Assembly: GCA_023400335.1 (NCBI GenBank)
Contig: JAEXFF010000057.1
Span: 1 to 7,145, forward strand
Direction: 5' to 3'
Source of the DNA: Bacteroidota bacterium
Lineage (GTDB): Bacteria > Bacteroidota > Bacteroidia > Bacteroidales > Marinifilaceae
DNA: 7,145 nt
The notes beneath the pieces were generated by a model, which did no database searches, was not told where the DNA came from, and worked only from the letters and a program-made list of their open reading frames with translations. Position 1 is the first letter of the stretch. The number at the start of each line of letters is the position of its first letter. Shown here piece by piece: positions 4,745 through 7,145 of this stretch. Both the position numbers and the translations under genes were made by a program.

Positions 4745-5644
4745 AAGCAAGAGAAAACATTGGATCTCAAAACCGTGTATGAATGCAACCGTTGTCTGGG
4801 TGGCAAAACGCTGCATCCACAGGCAAGCCTTATCAATCTGGAGAATCCGCCGCTGGAAAAAGAAGCCGTGAAATTCGAATTTTATGCCATCCTGCTCATT
4901 GAGGATTGTCCGGACGGTTGCTGCTGCTGTGGACGGAGGTATTACGACTATTCAAATGCTACGATGGTATTTCTCACGCCGGGCGAAATATTCCGCATGA
5001 GCGGGAGCAATACCCTGCCCGGCAAAGGTTATCTCCTGGCGTTCCATCCCGACCTGCTATTCCGCACGTCGCTGAAAAATCATATCAAAAATTATACCTT
5101 CTTCCGTTACTATAAGGAAGAAGCCCTGCACCTCTCGCAACGCGAAACGGAAAAAGTGACCTGCTGCCTGTGGAACGTCGAGGAAGAACTGCACCATCCG
5201 ATTGACACACACAGCAGCACCATCCTTTCCCGTCACATCGAACTTTTGCTGGACTATTGCACCCGCTACTACGAACGCCAGTTTATCACCCGCGAGAACA
5301 AAAACAAGGCCATACTGGAGAAGATGGAACGTTTGCTCGACGACTACATCGCTTCCGGCAAGCTGCAAAACGGCGAACTACCCACACCGGAACCTCTTGC
5401 CAAAGAACTCGGTCTTTCTCCGTCTTATTTCAACGACCTGCTGAAATTTGAAACAGGCAAGACGCTGGAGGAATATTTCCAGTTCAAACGTCTGGACGTT
5501 GCCAAAAGAATGCTGTTGAAAGCCGGCACAACACCTGCTGCCGTTGCCCGGCAGTTAGGTTATCCCAACGTACAGCATTTCAGTCTTATTTTCAAGAAAA
5601 TAACAGGTATTGCACCCTGTGATTACAGATATTCACAAAATTAA
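4742..5644 (+). CDS. AraC-family transcriptional regulator with a cysteine cluster in the sensor domain (second of a tandem pair)
   Basis: The protein has 300 residues and is collinear with the preceding regulator throughout. Shared blocks include FHPDLL.RTSL, NYTFF.Y..EALHLS, H-x-x-T-x-L-x-x-HIELLLDYC, RYYERQFITR and the C-terminal AraC domain (about 213-300: AKELGLSPSYFNDLLKFETG with KTLEEYF, and ARQLGYPNVQHFSLIFKKIT). The pair is thus an old tandem duplication. Unlike its partner it carries C15-x2-C18 near the N-terminus and C56-x3-C60-C61-C62-C63 in the sensor. The partner has asparagine or tyrosine at the first site and only one cysteine at the second. These residues could form disulfides or bind a metal, suggesting redox, electrophile or metal sensing; this is inference. 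No terminator is visible just after the stop codon. Confidence 0.92.
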   Translation: MKQEKTLDLKTVYECNRCLGGKTLHPQASLINLENPPLEKEAVKFEFYAILLIEDCPDGCCCCGRRYYDYSNATMVFLTPGEIFRMSGSNTLPGKGYLLAFHPDLLFRTSLKNHIKNYTFFRYYKEEALHLSQRETEKVTCCLWNVEEELHHPIDTHSSTILSRHIELLLDYCTRYYERQFITRENKNKAILEKMERLLDDYIASGKLQNGELPTPEPLAKELGLSPSYFNDLLKFETGKTLEEYFQFKRLDVAKRMLLKAGTTPAAVARQLGYPNVQHFSLIFKKITGIAPCDYRYSQN

Positions 5645-5935
5645 ATTTTCATTCCTTTACCCTGCATTTTGGATTCTTCCGATACGCCCGACCTTATGAC
5701 AAGAACATGATTGCGGACAAAATCGCCGCTCATATCGGGTTTGACGGTTTCCGGCTGTTGTTCGCGTTGTCCGTTTTGCTGTACGCCGTCGGTCTGTTCC
5801 TGTCCTGCCTTTGGTTTAGGTGGCGCGAGCGTAAGCTGGATCTTACGCTCCAACACCGCCACTTCCGTTTCAAAGGCTTTATGTTATTCTTTCTTTTATG
5901 CTGCAGCTTCGGTATACTCTGCTGTTATTGACCGT
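5641..5935 (-). pseudogene. Decayed C-terminal gene fragment with two in-frame stops, unidentified
   Basis: On the minus strand a frame ending at TAA 5643-5641 encodes KAFETEVAVLERKIQLTLAP, a proline/glutamine/glutamate-rich linker, PDMSGDFVRNHVLVIRSGVS and the tail MQGKGMKI. Codon choice is balanced and protein-like. Upstream in the same frame the coding character continues (TAEYTEAAA - stop - KKE - stop - HKAFETEV), so two TAA codons (around 5896 and 5884) interrupt what was once a coiled-coil segment. The stop codon overlaps the end of the second AraC gene on the other strand. The tail resembles that of the remnant at 1638-1736 (G-[KR]-G-M-K). I do not recognise the family; a mobilisation or other element-borne protein is my guess. 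The opposite strand is also open (5707-5931) but looks like its antisense shadow. Confidence 0.4.
5827..5850. repeat. Perfect 9-bp inverted repeat (hairpin)
   Basis: GAGCGTAAG (5827-5835) and CTTACGCTC (5842-5850) are perfect inverted copies with a six-base loop. It lies inside the decayed minus-strand frame and has no T-run on either side, so it is not a typical terminator. It may be a chance product of coding sequence or a recombination-related site. Confidence 0.5.
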
Positions 5936-6054
5936 TATTTATTCTTCAATCGCCCGACTACGGGAGGGTCGATTGTTCCCCGTCAGGGCAAGGCTTTTGA
6001 GAGTAAGTTAAAAGGTATCGAGTTACTCGATACACACCTGATATGTTCCAATAA
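5936..6054. other. Gene-poor stretch between the decayed fragment and the AT-rich block
   Basis: No convincing gene is seen here. The minus strand can be read as GTIDPPVVGRLKNK before a stop near 5935, which might be another short remnant, but no frame stays protein-like over its length. The hairpin at 6015-6033 is the only clear structure. The region marks the change from the mixed-GC DNA on the left to the AT-rich DNA on the right. Confidence 0.5.
6015..6033. repeat. Perfect 8-bp inverted repeat with a 3-base loop
   Basis: GTATCGAG (6015-6022), loop TTA, CTCGATAC (6026-6033). On the minus strand it is followed by CCTTTT, so it might act as a weak terminator for the leftward transcripts of the mini-ORF and the third AraC gene. 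It may instead be an operator or a crossover site at the composition boundary. Confidence 0.55.
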
Positions 6055-6153
6055 CTAACCATAGGCATTTTGTAATTCGTCATTAATTACTTCCTGTGAG
6101 GCTTCAGACAATAGTTCAAATATCCTCATTTTTATTAAATCATTCATCAGCAT
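6055..6153 (-). CDS. Possible small protein (30-32 residues), unidentified
   Basis: Starting at ATG 6153 (MLMNDLIKM...) or better at ATG 6147, which has AAAGG seven bases upstream, the frame runs to TAG 6057-6055 and ends FELLSEASQEVINDELQNAY-G. It is predicted to be one charged amphipathic helix, with AT-rich codons like the adjacent AraC gene. It lies about 65 bases downstream of that gene on the same strand. The frame stays open further upstream (to about 6205), so it could instead be the tail of a broken gene. A real small protein is possible but unproven. Confidence 0.3.
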   Translation of the reverse strand: MLMNDLIKMRIFELLSEASQEVINDELQNAYG

Positions 6154-6217
6154 ACCTTTATAGGTTAATATATTTATTGAAGCATTTGCTTTGTTATTGA
6201 ATGATTCTGTTTATCTG

Positions 6218-7021
6218 CTATAACTCGGATGGTTTTTTATTTGTTAGGCATTGAGACTCTTTTGCAAAATGAGAGAAGTCTGTGTATCCTAACTCATCAT
6301 ACAAATTACTACTTCCTTTAGAACGGTAATTTAACAAAGCCATTTTAAACCTCAAGGCTCGACAACATTGCTTCGGAGACATCCCTAATACCTCTTTAAA
6401 ATACCTATTTAGTGTTGGTGTTGATACTCCAACTTGTTTACTAACTATACTCGATTTAAAATCACCACAATGAGTAATGTTGTAAATAGCCTTAATCACA
6501 GTCTCCAATTTATAATCTGACTTAAAAATATCTATGTTTGATAAAAGATAGTTTTCTATATAATCTACACGTTCATCAAAGGTGTTTTTAGATTTTAGCT
6601 CTTCGATGATCGTATAATCTATATAGTTATTTAAAGGTTTGTAACTATCTAATAAGTAAGGAATATCGTCTTTCAAAAACGAATACAATACACCTGGTTT
6701 GAATTTTACTGCAAATTCATGTGTCCCAGGTGCATGTATTATGGTGATTGCATCTGTTAAACTTCCACATAGTTTATCGCACGTAGTATCTTTAATACCG
6801 AGTTTCCTATCTACTTTTAAAGTTTGACTTTTATCTGTCAGATTAACAGACGCAACAATGTTCATATTAGGAAGTGCAATTATTGAGAATGGAGTTATTA
6901 AATTACTCTCCGTTTTAATTTCAAAGAAATACTCAACAATATTCCTTAGTTCAAAACATGGATATATAACTTTAACATATTCGTTTATTTCGCTTTCGTA
7001 TATGACTTTAGATTTCAGCAT
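6218..7021 (-). CDS. AraC-family transcriptional regulator, AT-rich, unrelated to the tandem pair
   Basis: The protein has 267 residues. The N-terminal part (about 15-135) resembles the sensor domain that precedes AraC domains in many Bacteroidota regulators (YPCFELRNIVEYFFEI near the start, IIHAPGTHEFAVKFKPGVLY with SFLKDDI at 94-120). It is not the cupin type of the tandem pair. Residues about 172-267 form the AraC DNA-binding domain: SSIVSKQVGVSTPTLNRYFK with EVLGMSPKQ, then the second motif LYDELGYTDFSHFAKESQ and the final KKPSEL. The second helix-turn-helix has the usual G-Y-x-D-x-x-H-F pattern. Codons are strongly A/T-ending compared with the genes to the left, suggesting separate acquisition. 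The start overlaps the stop of the preceding minus-strand gene (ATGCTGA), indicating translational coupling; that gene may be its partner. Target and ligand are unknown. Confidence 0.9.
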   Translation of the reverse strand: MLKSKVIYESEINEYVKVIYPCFELRNIVEYFFEIKTESNLITPFSIIALPNMNIVASVNLTDKSQTLKVDRKLGIKDTTCDKLCGSLTDAITIIHAPGTHEFAVKFKPGVLYSFLKDDIPYLLDSYKPLNNYIDYTIIEELKSKNTFDERVDYIENYLLSNIDIFKSDYKLETVIKAIYNITHCGDFKSSIVSKQVGVSTPTLNRYFKEVLGMSPKQCCRALRFKMALLNYRSKGSSNLYDELGYTDFSHFAKESQCLTNKKPSEL

Positions 7022-7143
7022 TTTTGTTTCTTAAATAAGTGCAATAATTGTATCCCTATCCCCATTGTGAGCATACGTTCTTTTTTATTTGCCAATAAGT
7101 TTTGAGTCCAGTTAAGTAATCCTCCATCACCTATTTCATGTTC
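7015..7143 (-). CDS. C-terminal end of an unidentified gene, truncated by the window
   Basis: An open frame enters from the right edge on the minus strand and ends at TGA 7017-7015, giving about 42 residues (EHEIGDGGLLNWTQNLLANK, then KERMLTMGIGIQLLHLFKKQ-KC). It overlaps the AraC start by seven bases, so the two genes are likely one operon with coupled translation. Composition is AT-rich like the AraC gene. I do not recognise the family. The mixed polar-hydrophobic tail with a basic end gives no firm location. Confidence 0.55.
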   Translation of the reverse strand, partial: EHEIGDGGLLNWTQNLLANKKERMLTMGIGIQLLHLFKKQKC

Positions 7144-7145
7144 TA

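Noticed and set aside
5623..5630. A fourth TTACAGAT match
   Set aside because: It lies inside the last codons of the second AraC gene, without a second copy nearby, and is explained by the Asp-Tyr-Arg-Tyr codons there.
5707..5931. Plus-strand ORF of 74 residues with two membrane-like segments
   Set aside because: It lies antisense to a protein-like minus-strand frame. Its L/F/C-rich composition is what the reverse of a Q/E/K-rich coding sequence gives. Kept only as an alternative in the findings.

Overview
The window most resembles a chromosomal accessory region of a gut Bacteroidales bacterium (Bacteroides, Parabacteroides or Alistipes type). This rests on a lipoprotein signal followed by an acidic stretch (CGGDEPDN), a TAnnTTTG-type promoter box, mostly weak Shine-Dalgarno sequences, and a flavodoxin / aldo-keto reductase / iron alcohol dehydrogenase gene order next to AraC regulators. 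The genus cannot be fixed from this sequence alone.

Left part (1-1612, plus strand): the 3' end of a probable GntR/FCD regulator, an antibiotic-biosynthesis-monooxygenase (ABM) family protein, a short remnant reading frame, and an alkylation-repair protein that joins an Ada metal-binding domain directly to an Ogt/MGMT domain. A strong intrinsic terminator closes this block.

Middle part (1638-3516, minus strand): an eroded redox operon. A lipoprotein with a flavodoxin domain and a cyclophilin-like domain is intact. Downstream of it lie a signal-peptide remnant, the C-terminal part of an aldo/keto reductase, and only the N-terminal part of an iron-containing alcohol dehydrogenase, which runs into an unrelated C-terminal tail. 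At least two recombination or deletion scars are needed to explain this.

Control region and regulators (3517-5644): a 300-bp divergent intergenic region carries three copies of TTACAGAT and two copies of GGTTATA. Within each pair of direct repeats the copies are exactly 32 bp apart. It drives two tandem, clearly paralogous AraC-family genes. The second has gained a cysteine cluster in its sensor domain. The likely logic is that the AraC pair senses a reactive compound or redox state and controls the divergent flavodoxin/oxidoreductase operon, of which only the flavodoxin now appears functional.

Right part (5645-7145): a gene-poor stretch with a decayed minus-strand gene (two in-frame stops), two perfect hairpins, and then a switch to visibly AT-rich DNA. 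The AT-rich DNA holds a possible mini-ORF, a third, unrelated AraC-type regulator, and the overlapping 3' end of an unidentified gene, all on the minus strand. The base composition suggests a separate acquisition. I see no rRNA, tRNA, CRISPR array, intact transposase or complete insertion sequence.
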